From JANNBN01 sp031430595 (GTDB lineage: Bacteria; Actinomycetota; Acidimicrobiia; Acidimicrobiales; JANYDT01): a stretch of 42,086 nt of DNA. Below the pieces are notes generated by a model. That model searched no databases and had not been told where the DNA came from. It was given only the letters and a program-made list of their open reading frames with translations. The translations under genes were made by a program, and so were the position numbers. Positions 25,016-32,473 of this stretch are shown here, piece after piece. The stretch's first letter is position 1; each line of letters begins with the position of its first letter. The DNA lies in contig JANPBU010000038.1 of NCBI GenBank assembly GCA_031430595.1, positions 1 to 42,086 on the forward strand, given 5' to 3'.

Positions 25016-26008
25016 GTGGGAACTCTCGTTGACTCATTTGGGCGAACGGTAAAAGATCTTCGGATCTCGATTACCGACCGCTGCAATTTCCGTTGCACCT
25101 ATTGCATGCCGGCTGAAGGCATGACGTGGTTACCTCGTGAAGAGGTATTGAGTTTTGAAGAAATCGAAACGATTGCGCGGGTTGCCACAACTCGTATGGG
25201 CTTTGACGGTATTCGGATTACCGGTGGTGAGCCAACGGTTCGGGCCCATCTTTCGTTGCTGATCGAGCGACTGGCCAAACTTGGTGTCGACTTGGCGATG
25301 ACCACCAACGGTGTGACGCTTCCGCTGTTGGCCGATGAACTTAAGGCTGCTGGCCTTCGTCGGCTGAATATCAGTTGCGATTCACTTGATCGTGACAAGT
25401 TTTTCAAGATGACTCGCCGCGACGATTTGCTGCGAGTACTTGAAGGTATCGAGGCGGCGAAGCGGGCCGGTTTTCATCCGATCAAAATCAATGTTGTGCT
25501 GATGAACGGCACTAATGACGACGAGATCGTTGACTTCGCTAGGTTCGGTCGCGAGCAGGGTGTTGGGGTTCGGTTCATTGAGTTCATGCCCCTCGATGCC
25601 GACGATGCGTGGACGAACGATCAGGTAGTAGCAAGCGCGCATGTGATTTCGACTATTCACCAAGTGTTTCCGTTGGTCAAAGCTGCGCATGGGCCGCAAC
25701 CGTCTGCCCAGTGGAAGTACGCGGATGGGATTGGCGACGTTGGGGTTATTGCGAGCGTGACCGAACCGTTCTGTGGTGATTGCGACCGGGTTCGCATCAC
25801 AGCTGACGGCAAGTTTCAAACATGTCTCTTCGCTACCGATGAGTTTGATCTTCGAGCGGTGGTTCGGTCGGGCCTGACCGGTGGTTCACTCGATGATGCT
25901 CTGGAAGCCGAGATCCGACAAGCGGTTGGTACTAAGTGGGCTGGCCATTCGATCAACAAGGTCAACTTCACCCGCCCAGCCAGAAGCATGAGCCAAATAG
26001 GCGGCTAG
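25016..26008 (+). CDS. moaA: GTP 3',8-cyclase (MoaA)
   Basis: 330 residues, radical-SAM enzyme of the first step of molybdenum cofactor synthesis. The N-terminal cluster motif C-x3-C-x2-C (CNFRCTYC, cysteines about 23, 27, 30) binds the SAM iron-sulfur cluster; ITGGEPTVR follows; the second cluster is CGDCDRVRITADGKFQTC near residues 255-272. The C-terminus ends in the functionally required Gly-Gly. All key residues are present. GTG start, leaderless pattern. Confidence 0.97.
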   Translation: MGTLVDSFGRTVKDLRISITDRCNFRCTYCMPAEGMTWLPREEVLSFEEIETIARVATTRMGFDGIRITGGEPTVRAHLSLLIERLAKLGVDLAMTTNGVTLPLLADELKAAGLRRLNISCDSLDRDKFFKMTRRDDLLRVLEGIEAAKRAGFHPIKINVVLMNGTNDDEIVDFARFGREQGVGVRFIEFMPLDADDAWTNDQVVASAHVISTIHQVFPLVKAAHGPQPSAQWKYADGIGDVGVIASVTEPFCGDCDRVRITADGKFQTCLFATDEFDLRAVVRSGLTGGSLDDALEAEIRQAVGTKWAGHSINKVNFTRPARSMSQIGG

Positions 26009-26018
26009 CCGTCCAATC

Positions 26019-26071
26019 ATTTACTGCGCGCGATGAGTCCCTTATTAACGGACAATCTCCGCACAGTAAAT
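26019..26071 (+). terminator. Imperfect long hairpin after moaA
   Basis: ATTTACTG (26019-26026) pairs with CAGTAAAT (26064-26071); inner pairs include GTCC with GGAC around a cttattaac loop, with mismatches between. It lies 10 nt after the moaA stop. No U-tract follows, so it may be a Rho-type/3'-end structure, or part of the regulatory region of the toxin-antitoxin pair. Confidence 0.35.
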
Positions 26072-26098
26072 ATCGCCTCGTTTATACCCTGTCAGATA

Positions 26099-26126
26099 TG
26101 GCATGCCACACGCTATGCTATGAGGC
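26099..26126 (+). promoter_or_regulatory. Palindromic operator and leaderless -10 of the antitoxin gene
   Basis: TGGCATGCCA (26099-26108) is a perfect 10-bp palindrome. TATGCT (26114-26119) follows and is 7 nt before ATG 26127, and a second half-like GGCATGC (26124-26130) overlaps the start codon. A palindrome just upstream of the -10 and another half across the start is what an autoregulated toxin-antitoxin operon would show. Confidence 0.45.
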
Positions 26127-26414
26127 ATGCGCACTCGAATCTCCACGACGGTTAATCACGAGTGGCTCATGACGGCACGAAAGAACACTGGTCTGCCCGA
26201 TTCTGAACTCATCGACCTCGCCCTTTCGGCACTGTTGGAACGAGCCGAGCAGGAATCCGAAGATCGAGTTCTTGCTGAAATGCTCAATGATGGCGACGCC
26301 GATTTAACTTCGCTGCGGACCGGTTGGCCACTCGAGGGTCCTCCGCTCGATGCGTATGAAGGCTCTATACCCGACGACGTCGTGGCGCTCTTTGCCGGAC
26401 GCAAGCACGGCTAG
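26127..26414 (+). CDS. Antitoxin of a MazEF-like pair
   Basis: 95 residues. The N-terminus RTRISTTVNHEWLMTARKNTGLPDSELIDLALSALLE reads as a ribbon-helix-helix DNA-binding domain (beta-strand with alternating residues, then two helices). The acidic C-terminus (residues about 45-90, with GWPLEGPPLDAYEGSIP) would wrap the toxin. It is separated from the toxin gene by only 2 nt. The exact MazE subfamily is not recognised; the call rests on size, fold pattern and the partner. Confidence 0.8.
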   Translation: MRTRISTTVNHEWLMTARKNTGLPDSELIDLALSALLERAEQESEDRVLAEMLNDGDADLTSLRTGWPLEGPPLDAYEGSIPDDVVALFAGRKHG

Positions 26415-26416
26415 TA

Positions 26417-26725
26417 GTGGGAAACGGCGAAGTCTGGTGGGCTGACATACCGAACGACAAGATCCGTCCGGTAGTGGTGTTGACGCGGTCGCGTGTAGCG
26501 AATCGTTTGCACTCTGTCGTTGTCGCGCCCATCACGTCTACCGCACGAGGCCTCGCCACCGAGGTCGAGGTTGGATCTGCCGAAGGTGTCCGCGTCGGTA
26601 GCGTTGCGAACCTCGACAACACCATGCTCTTGCACCGTTCCGCTCTTGGCCGCAAGTGTGGGCAGGTCGATTCATCCAAATGGCCTGAGTTCTGTCGGGC
26701 TATGCAAAAGGTGATGGGTTGTTGA
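26417..26725 (+). CDS. MazF/PemK-family endoribonuclease toxin
   Basis: 102 residues from GTG. GEVWWADIPNDKIRPVVVLTRSRVAN, VVVAPITSTARGLATEVEVG and SVANLDNTMLL are the MazF/PemK blocks, with the conserved Arg of the RPVVV strand and the Thr/Ser of PITST involved in catalysis in this family. These are mRNA interferases inhibited by the antitoxin. The last codons and the stop lie inside a 19-bp repeat that continues downstream. The pair is inserted between moaA and the ATPase gene ahead of moaC, which suggests arrival after the Moco genes. Confidence 0.88.
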   Translation: MGNGEVWWADIPNDKIRPVVVLTRSRVANRLHSVVVAPITSTARGLATEVEVGSAEGVRVGSVANLDNTMLLHRSALGRKCGQVDSSKWPEFCRAMQKVMGC

Positions 26726-26767
26726 TCAAGTAATGGGTTGTTGATCAAGTAACGGGTTGTTGATCAA
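26711..26767 (+). repeat. Three tandem 19-bp repeats at the toxin 3' end
   Basis: Units 26711-26729, 26730-26748 and 26749-26767 differ by one or two bases; each contains GGTTGTTGATCAA with the 8-bp palindrome TTGATCAA. The first unit supplies the toxin's last codons and its TGA stop. The array ends 31 nt before the ATPase start, so it could also be an operator for that gene. Confidence 0.9.
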
Positions 26768-26798
26768 GTCGGTGGGCTGAGTTGCCGAAGGTATTCGC

Positions 26799-28202
26799 AT
26801 GTCCACGGCGATGTTGAACAATCAGAATCCGGGCCACACCCCAGCGCCGCTTCAGGGTGAAAGTCTGTTTGGGGGCGCGGTTCATATCGATGTTCCTCGA
26901 AAGGCAGAACCCGCAGCCGCAGAGTCGAGTATCCCTGACCTCCTTCGGCCCCCGACCGCCCAGGCTGAACTCGACATCTCTGCCCTCCTCGTTGAGCAAC
27001 TGGTCATTCGTCGGGTGCTCATGCTTGAGCAAACCACGACCCGCAGCCTCTCGAAAGATCTCGGGCTTGACCTGCAAATCGTTGACGTTGCGTTCCATTC
27101 GCTGAGAACCAAAAAACACGTCGAAGTGTTGGGTCTTCAAGGTAACGATTACCGCTTTGAATTGACGTCACTTGGTCGAGACCGGGCGATCGAGGCCATG
27201 GCCCGCACCACGTATTGCGGTGTGGCACCAGTTTCGTTGCACCGGTACTTCAAGATGGTCGCGATGCTTCGCGCCGATGTCGATGTTCGTATCGGGCACG
27301 TGACTGAAGCAATGAGCGACCTCGTCGTGTCGAATGACCTGATTCGCCGCATTGGTCCGGCGTTTGCGACCCAGCGACCAATCCTGTTCCACGGCCCTGC
27401 TGGCACCGGAAAAACGTCGATTGCCGAACGCCTCGTCCGACTGTACGACGACGCCGTAGTCATTCCGCATGCGGTTGAAGTTGACGGTCAGGTCATTTTG
27501 GTATTCGACCCCATGGTTCACCGTCCGCTGGCGAAACAACCGGAAGGCCTTGATCCGCGCTGGGTGGCCTGCGACCGTCCAATGGTGGTGGCTGGCGGCG
27601 AGTTGGAACTTGGAATGCTTGACATTAAACGTGACCCGGTGTCTGGCATCTATATGGCCCCGCTACAAATGAAAGCCAACAACGGTCTGCTGATCATCGA
27701 CGACTTCGGCCGACAATTGATTCCTCCCACGGTACTTTTGAACCGTTGGATTGTTCCGTTGGAACGCCGGATTGATTATTTGACGCTCGATTATGGCTTG
27801 AAGTTTTCGATTCCGTTCGAGTTGCAGGTTGTGTTTTCAACGAATATTCCGCCTGTTGAGTTAGGCGACGAAGCGTTCTTCCGGCGCATTCCTAACAAGA
27901 TTCATGTTGGCGAGGTGACCTTCGAAGAGTTCGATGAAATTGTGCGGCGCTGTGCCGAGGCAACGGGGTTTAGAAATGCTGCTCCCGAGGTTCCGGCGAC
28001 GGTTCGAATGATTTGTCAAGAGTTGGGGGCAAACTCGCTTCGTCCGTGTATCCCTATGGACCTCTGCCGTTTGGCGCTCAGCATCTGCCAGTTTGACGAG
28101 CTTCCCCTGGTGTTAAATCGAACCGTTATATGGCGTGCCGCCGAGTTGTATTTCACGGCGAGCGGCACCGGGACACGCGATGGGTCGCAACTGTTCGCCT
28201 GA
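26799..28202 (+). CDS. AAA+ ATPase with N-terminal helical domain
   Basis: 467 residues. The N-terminal 50 residues are Pro/Ala-rich; residues about 62-135 look like a winged-helix module (LLVEQLVIRRVLMLEQTTTRSLSKDLGLDLQIVDVAFHSL...). The ATPase core has Walker A GPAGTGKTS (about 199-207), Walker B LLIIDDFGR (about 297-305), a sensor-1-like VVFSTNIPP and an arginine-rich FFRRIPNK. The substrate is unknown; related ATPases occur in several actinobacterial and Chloroflexi genomes, some near pilus clusters, but no such genes are visible here. GAAGG lies 7 nt before ATG. It is placed between moaA and moaC. MoxR-like metal-insertion chaperoning is a possibility, not shown. Confidence 0.8.
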   Translation: MSTAMLNNQNPGHTPAPLQGESLFGGAVHIDVPRKAEPAAAESSIPDLLRPPTAQAELDISALLVEQLVIRRVLMLEQTTTRSLSKDLGLDLQIVDVAFHSLRTKKHVEVLGLQGNDYRFELTSLGRDRAIEAMARTTYCGVAPVSLHRYFKMVAMLRADVDVRIGHVTEAMSDLVVSNDLIRRIGPAFATQRPILFHGPAGTGKTSIAERLVRLYDDAVVIPHAVEVDGQVILVFDPMVHRPLAKQPEGLDPRWVACDRPMVVAGGELELGMLDIKRDPVSGIYMAPLQMKANNGLLIIDDFGRQLIPPTVLLNRWIVPLERRIDYLTLDYGLKFSIPFELQVVFSTNIPPVELGDEAFFRRIPNKIHVGEVTFEEFDEIVRRCAEATGFRNAAPEVPATVRMICQELGANSLRPCIPMDLCRLALSICQFDELPLVLNRTVIWRAAELYFTASGTGTRDGSQLFA

Positions 28203-28206
28203 CCGG

Positions 28207-28219
28207 TAGCGTTACGAAT
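28207..28219 (+). promoter_or_regulatory. Candidate leaderless -10 element before moaC
   Basis: TAGCGT (28207-28212) is 7 nt before ATG 28220, and no Shine-Dalgarno is present in the short gap after the ATPase stop. Confidence 0.35.
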
Positions 28220-28705
28220 ATGCCTGACCGTCAGCTCACACACATCGACCCTCTCGGACGCGCTCGAATGGTCGACGTGACGCCGAAGGAACCAACCCAT
28301 CGCCGAGCTGTGGCCCGGTGTGTGGTGCGAATGTTGCCTGAAACGGTGAACAAGGTTGCGGCAAACGCGATGTCGAAAGGTGATGTGCTTGCGGTCGCTC
28401 GGATTGCCGGAATTCAGGCTTCGAAACAGACAGCTCACCTGATTCCGCTGTGTCATCCGTTGTTGGTGGGGTCAGTGTTCATCAATTTCACGTTGGGCGA
28501 CGACACGATTGAGGTTGAATCTCAGGTTGACTGTTTGGACCGTACTGGCGTCGAAATGGAGGCCATGACTGCCTGCTCTATTGCTGCACTGACCATTTAC
28601 GATATGTGTAAGTCAGTCGACAAAGGCATGGTGATTAGCGAGTTAACACTGTGGGAAAAGACGGGTGGCCGCTCTGGTACCTACCGCCGAACCGAGTCTG
28701 CGTAG
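28220..28705 (+). CDS. moaC: Cyclic pyranopterin monophosphate synthase (MoaC)
   Basis: 161 residues; acts right after MoaA. Visible: MVDVTPKEPTHRRAVARC, KGDVLAVARIAGIQASKQTAHLIPLCHPLL, VESQVDCLDRTGVEMEAMTACSIAALTIYDMCKSVDKGMVI, all highly conserved MoaC blocks, with the active-site KQT, HP and DMCK residues. A longer frame to 28130 overlaps the ATPase gene and is not supported; ATG 28220 is used. Confidence 0.96.
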   Translation: MPDRQLTHIDPLGRARMVDVTPKEPTHRRAVARCVVRMLPETVNKVAANAMSKGDVLAVARIAGIQASKQTAHLIPLCHPLLVGSVFINFTLGDDTIEVESQVDCLDRTGVEMEAMTACSIAALTIYDMCKSVDKGMVISELTLWEKTGGRSGTYRRTESA

Positions 28706-28746
28706 AAACGGAATCACACTTTCGGTTGCGGCACTCACAGTGCACG

Positions 28747-28770
28747 ACTACGCTTTGTAGTGAAGTTTTT
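28747..28770 (+). terminator. Weak stem and T-tract after moaC
   Basis: ACTAC (28747-28751) pairs with GTAGT (28757-28761), followed after four bases by TTTTT (28766-28770). The stem is short and GC-poor, so an intrinsic terminator is possible but weak. Confidence 0.3.
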
Positions 28771-28857
28771 GCAAGATCGAACCTGTCCGACACGGAAGCG
28801 GCCAAGGTTCACATCCCGACAGAGGCGTACCCACCGGGGTGCGTTGCGAGAGGTTGA

Positions 28858-29244
28858 TTGTCCTTGAATGTCTTTGTAGTCCTAGGTTTGGCCTGGGTTG
28901 CGTTTTTAGCGAAATTTGCGAGTGGTGTTGTGTCCCGCCGATCAGGGCCCTCGTTGAGCGGCCTGTTTGGTGCTTCAAGCGGGCGTACATCGAGCGGGCG
29001 TAGGTCGAACCTTCCGTCGGTTACGTCGCAGCGCATGGCGAATAGCCCATCGTTTAGCGTGTCGCCTCGCTCAAGCATTCGCCGTCGCCGCGACGTGCTC
29101 GTTGCGCTTTTCGGGCTTTGCTTAGCCACGTTGCTACCGGCGATTCTGATAGGCGGTTTGTTTCTCACTACCTTGAATCTGCTGGTTGATGTGATGTTGT
29201 TCTCATATGTTGTCGCCCTGATCCAACGCAAGAAACGCCGCTAA
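28858..29244 (+). CDS. Small hypothetical membrane protein
   Basis: 128 residues from TTG 28858, with GAGAGG 4 nt upstream. One membrane helix at the N-terminus (VFVVLGLAWVAFLAKFASGVV), a Ser/Arg-rich hydrophilic middle, and one or two helices at the C-terminus (VALFGLCLATLLPAILIGGLFLTTLNLLVDVMLFSYVVAL) ending in RKKRR. The family is not recognised. It ends 26 nt before tRNA-Ala. Confidence 0.65.
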   Translation: MSLNVFVVLGLAWVAFLAKFASGVVSRRSGPSLSGLFGASSGRTSSGRRSNLPSVTSQRMANSPSFSVSPRSSIRRRRDVLVALFGLCLATLLPAILIGGLFLTTLNLLVDVMLFSYVVALIQRKKRR

Positions 29245-29270
29245 CTTCTTCGCAGTAGGGTTGTTCCGCT

Positions 29271-29343
29271 GGGGGCGTAGCTCATCTGGTAGAGCGCTTC
29301 GGTCGCATCGAAGAGGCAGTGGGTTCGACTCCCATCGCCTCCA
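29271..29343 (+). tRNA. tRNA-Ala (anticodon CGC)
   Basis: Cloverleaf by eye: acceptor GGGGGCG with CGCCTCC (one G-U), D-arm GCTC/GAGC, anticodon stem CTTCG/CGAAG with loop GTCGCAT giving anticodon CGC, variable loop AGGCA, T-arm with TTCGACT. The discriminator is A; CCA is not encoded. Decodes GCG. Confidence 0.93.
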
Positions 29344-29388
29344 CTAGCTGTCACATGGCGGGCCTTCGGGTCCGCTGTTGTCATTTCG

Positions 29389-29699
29389 GTCTGGACCGAA
29401 CTCAACAAGGAACGAGCCAGGCGACTGATTGACGAAGGGCTCATGACCAATGCAGGTCGAGCTGTGCTGCCCGATCTATCGATTGAGCGTTTTCGATCGC
29501 TCCGGACATCATTGCTGCGCTGGAGGTCAACCCGACTACTAGGAAGAACTTTCAAGCGTTCCCAGGGTTGTACCAACGCATACGAGTTAGCTACATCGAA
29601 GAAACACGCAAACAACCCGAGGTGTTTCAGTCACGGTTGGCCAACTTCATCAAGCAAACGGCGGCCAACAAAATGTTCGGTGGCATGGAGTCGGGGTAG
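29389..29699 (+). pseudogene. YdeI/OmpD-associated-family remnant, truncated and frameshifted
   Basis: Two frames together give a recognisable YdeI-like C-terminus: frame one (from 29389) VWTELNKERARRLIDEGLMT and ...NAGRAVLPDLSIERF, then after a shift at the T-run 29490-29493, SIAPDIIAALEVNPTTRKNF, QAFPGLYQRIRVSYIEETRK, QPEVFQSRLANFIKQTAANK and MFGGMESG, stop at 29697. Adding one T to the run would restore a continuous frame, so a single-base deletion (or a sequencing error in the run) explains it. The N-terminal part is missing: similarity begins 46 nt after the tRNA-Ala 3' end, and no start codon precedes it. YdeI proteins are small and of uncertain function (resistance to peptides and related stress). 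Confidence 0.75.
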
Positions 29700-29713
29700 C
29701 CACTCGGATGGAC

Positions 29714-29746
29714 CGCTCAGCGGAACGGCGGTACGCTCAGCGGAAC
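29714..29746 (+). repeat. 13-bp direct repeat
   Basis: CGCTCAGCGGAAC occurs at 29714-29726 and 29734-29746, 20 bp apart, in the gap between the YdeI remnant and the next gene. Could be a regulator's paired sites for the following operon or a chance leftover. Confidence 0.5.
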
Positions 29747-29790
29747 AGCCGAACGTATTCTTTCAAATCTGAAGGGTCTTTAACGACACC

Positions 29791-30150
29791 GTGATCTATC
29801 TCCACTACAAGATGCGCCTTACTGCAAAGTCTCGCCAAGATATGAAGGCCTTTTGGTCGTGGCTCGAAGCACGAGAGAAGTGGTTTTACGACGACCTTCC
29901 GATGGTTGAAGAGGTTCGCTGGTTCTACTCGTTGATCGGCGACGTGTACGTGATCGAAAACATGGCGGCCTTCGCCGATGAAGCAGCGTGGGGAGCGTAT
30001 CGATCTGCACTGGCAAGTCGAAAACGTAACGATGATTGGGAACGCGAACGGGTCAGCCAGGATGAGTGGTGGGACTTTCTTGAGACCAAAATGTTGGTAG
30101 ACCCACCGGTACCTGTGGGGTTGTCTCGCCGCGGTCACGCCGAACCGTGA
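29791..30150 (+). CDS. Small protein, possible ferredoxin-like alpha/beta barrel
   Basis: 119 residues from GTG. Not recognised as a named family. The beta-alpha-beta rhythm (IYLHYKMRLT, helix QDMKAFWSWLEAREKWF, VEEVRWFYSLIGDVYVIENMAAFADEAAWGAYRSAL) resembles dimeric alpha/beta-barrel proteins such as NIPSNAP-like ones. It overlaps the IclR gene by 4 nt (GTGA), so it is the first gene of a tight operon with the regulator, the amidohydrolase and the VOC protein. Confidence 0.6.
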   Translation: MIYLHYKMRLTAKSRQDMKAFWSWLEAREKWFYDDLPMVEEVRWFYSLIGDVYVIENMAAFADEAAWGAYRSALASRKRNDDWERERVSQDEWWDFLETKMLVDPPVPVGLSRRGHAEP

Positions 30151-30929
30151 AGGTTGTCGCGACCACGAGTCAAACGATTGCAACCGTTGATCGGGCGATC
30201 GACGTGTTGATGCTGTTTACGTCGGCGAAGTCTTTAACGCTGGGTGTCACCGAAATTGCTCATGAATTGGGCCTCTCGAAAGCCGCAGTTCATCGAATTC
30301 TCTCGTCGTTGCGTAGCCGTGGTCTGCTTGAAGTAAACGAAGAACTTCGTCGCTATTCCCTTGGGCCAGCCGTGCTGATCCTAGGTCTTGCGTACCTTGA
30401 TCGAATCGATATTCGCGAAATGGCTCGGCCCGAACTTGAACACCTCAGCAATGTGACCAACGAAACGGCCACTCTGTCGACACGTTCGGGTGACACCCGC
30501 GTCTACGTGTCTCAAATTCTTCCTGACCGTGAAGTCAAAATGACGGTGCCCCTCGGAAAACCATTTGCTCTGCACGCCGGGGGTTCGTCGAAAGCGTTTC
30601 TGGCCTGGATGACCGCAAACGATCTCGACATATACCTTTCAACATCGCTTGAGCGTCTTACCGAGAAAACCGTCGTTGACCCGAAGGCTTTGCGAGTTGA
30701 TTTGGCTGCCATCAAGAAGCGCGGTTACGCAGTCAGTTTCGGTGAACGACAAGCCGGCGCTGCGTCGGTTGCTGCACCGGTGTTCGACCATCTTGGAACT
30801 GTTATCGCCGTGGTAAGTGTTGCCGGGCCTGAAGAGCGAATTCGCAGCACAGTTGAGCCTTCTGCTGCAGAGTTGATGGCTGCTACCAAACGATTGTCAA
30901 CCCGCCTCGGGTTTCACTCAGAGCTGTAA
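30147..30929 (+). CDS. IclR-family transcriptional regulator
   Basis: 260 residues from GTG, overlapping the upstream gene by 4 nt. N-terminal winged helix (TVDRAIDVLMLF ... VTEIAHELGLSKAAVHRILSSLRSRGLLE) and a C-terminal IclR effector domain (GKPFALHAGGSSKAFLAWM ... KKRGYAVSFGERQAGAASVAAPVFDHLGTVIAVVSVAGP). Such regulators commonly sense a small aromatic or carboxylic substrate and control the neighbouring catabolic genes; here the amidohydrolase and VOC genes follow directly. Confidence 0.9.
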   Translation: MKVVATTSQTIATVDRAIDVLMLFTSAKSLTLGVTEIAHELGLSKAAVHRILSSLRSRGLLEVNEELRRYSLGPAVLILGLAYLDRIDIREMARPELEHLSNVTNETATLSTRSGDTRVYVSQILPDREVKMTVPLGKPFALHAGGSSKAFLAWMTANDLDIYLSTSLERLTEKTVVDPKALRVDLAAIKKRGYAVSFGERQAGAASVAAPVFDHLGTVIAVVSVAGPEERIRSTVEPSAAELMAATKRLSTRLGFHSEL

Positions 30930-30943
30930 GGAGCTATACGACT

Positions 30944-32473
30944 ATGTCACGTGTGTCAGGTGCAGGTACGTCAGGTACTGGTACGTCAGATCAAATGTTT
31001 ACTCAGCCGATGTTCGACGTGGTGGTTCGAGGTGCAACTGTTGTTCGTCCGAATAGCGAACCGGCCGTTGTCGATGTGGGGATCCGCGACGGAAAGTATG
31101 CGGCTATAGGATCTGCGCTGGCGGTCGGCCCCGACACCGTGGTGATTGAGGCTGGCGGGTTGTTGGCCTTCCCCGGGTTGGTTGACCCCCACTATCACGT
31201 TGGTATCTACAATCCACTCGAAGAAGACGCAGAAAGTGAATCGAAAGCTGCGGCACAGGGTGGGGTAACTACTGCGATCACATACTTTCGTAGTGGCGAG
31301 TACTACCTCAACAAGACAGGGCCGTATCCAGAGTTTTACCAAGAAGTCCTCGACCGATCCGAGCAGCACTATTGGGTTGACTACGCATACCACTTAGCCC
31401 CAATCAACAAGGGCCATCTGGCCGACATGGAGACGTTGCTGACCGAGTACGGCGTCTCATCGTTCAAGATATTTATGTTTTACGGTGGCCATGGGCTGCA
31501 CGGTCGAAGTGCAACACAATCGAACTTCTTGATGCTCGAAGACGGCGAGCAATACGACGTCGCCCACTTTGAGTTCATCATGCGTCAACTTACGAAGATG
31601 ATTGCTGATCACCCTGAGATAAAAGATCAAATCTCGCTGGGCTTGCATTGCGAGTTTGCCGATATTTTGAACGCGTACTCGCAGATGGTTGAGCAAGATG
31701 GAACCCTCACTGGTCTGCGCGCATACAGTGCTGCCCGGCCCCCGCATTCGGAAGGGCTGGCTGTGTTTGTTGCGTCGTATTTAGCCCACGAAACGAATTG
31801 CCCCAACATCAACCTGTTGCATCTGTCATCTCGCAAAGCCGTCGAGGCAGCCCTCATGATGCGCGACCTGTTTCCACATGTGAACTTTCGTCGCGAGGTC
31901 ACGATTGGGCATTTGGTGCTTGATGTTGATTCACCCAACGGGGTACTGGCCAAAGTCAACCCCCCAATTCGTGAGCGTGCCGACGTCGAGTTTCTGTGGG
32001 AAAAGCTCTTGGATGGTGACCTTGATTGGGTGTCATCTGATCATGCATGTTGTCGGACGGAGGCGAAGTACAAGTCAGAAAATCCTGATGACATCTGGTT
32101 AGCGAAGTCGGGCTTTGGCGGTTCTGAGTACTTGTTGGCTGCCCTACATACCGAGGGGATTCGTCGCGGAATGCCGCTGTTGCAGATGGCGCAACTTACA
32201 TCGTGGAACGCGGCTCAACGTTTCGGGTTGAATACCAAAGGCGACATCGAAGTCGGGTTCGATGCGGACATGGTGTTGTTCGACCCGACTGCGAGCTGGA
32301 CGGTGCATTCGGCCGATTCAGAGTCATCGCAGGGGTACACGCCGTTTGAAGGGATCGCGATGCAGGGGCGAGTGGTGAAAACAATTCTTCGGGGAAACAC
32401 GGTGTTTGAAAACGGAGCCATCGTCGGGCCTCCTCGCGGACAGTACCAATCACGACCGACACCAAAGCCGTGA
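30944..32473 (+). CDS. Dihydropyrimidinase/hydantoinase-type amidohydrolase
   Basis: 509 residues; predicted to open a cyclic amide or imide ring. Metal-site signatures: VDPHYHVG near residues 80-86 (the D-x-H-x-H equivalent), SSFKIFMFY with the carbamylated lysine at about 175, GLHCEF, LLHLSS, and WVSSDHA with the terminal aspartate. GVTTAITYFRSGEY follows the first site as in this family. The substrate is unknown; dihydropyrimidines, hydantoins or related rings are possible. The N-terminal 22 residues (SGAGTSGTGTS) are low-complexity and come from a 15-bp repeat (GGTACGTCAG at 30965-30974 and 30980-30989); a start at ATG 31010 is an alternative. The TAA-GGAG of the upstream stop serves as ribosome site. 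Confidence 0.88.
   Translation: MSRVSGAGTSGTGTSDQMFTQPMFDVVVRGATVVRPNSEPAVVDVGIRDGKYAAIGSALAVGPDTVVIEAGGLLAFPGLVDPHYHVGIYNPLEEDAESESKAAAQGGVTTAITYFRSGEYYLNKTGPYPEFYQEVLDRSEQHYWVDYAYHLAPINKGHLADMETLLTEYGVSSFKIFMFYGGHGLHGRSATQSNFLMLEDGEQYDVAHFEFIMRQLTKMIADHPEIKDQISLGLHCEFADILNAYSQMVEQDGTLTGLRAYSAARPPHSEGLAVFVASYLAHETNCPNINLLHLSSRKAVEAALMMRDLFPHVNFRREVTIGHLVLDVDSPNGVLAKVNPPIRERADVEFLWEKLLDGDLDWVSSDHACCRTEAKYKSENPDDIWLAKSGFGGSEYLLAALHTEGIRRGMPLLQMAQLTSWNAAQRFGLNTKGDIEVGFDADMVLFDPTASWTVHSADSESSQGYTPFEGIAMQGRVVKTILRGNTVFENGAIVGPPRGQYQSRPTPKP

Noticed and set aside
28730..28745. Second CIRCE-like element (GCACTCACAGTGC) after moaC
   Set aside because: The arms are only 4 bp with a 5-nt spacer, unlike the 9-nt spacer and 8-bp arms of the element before the FmdB-like gene.
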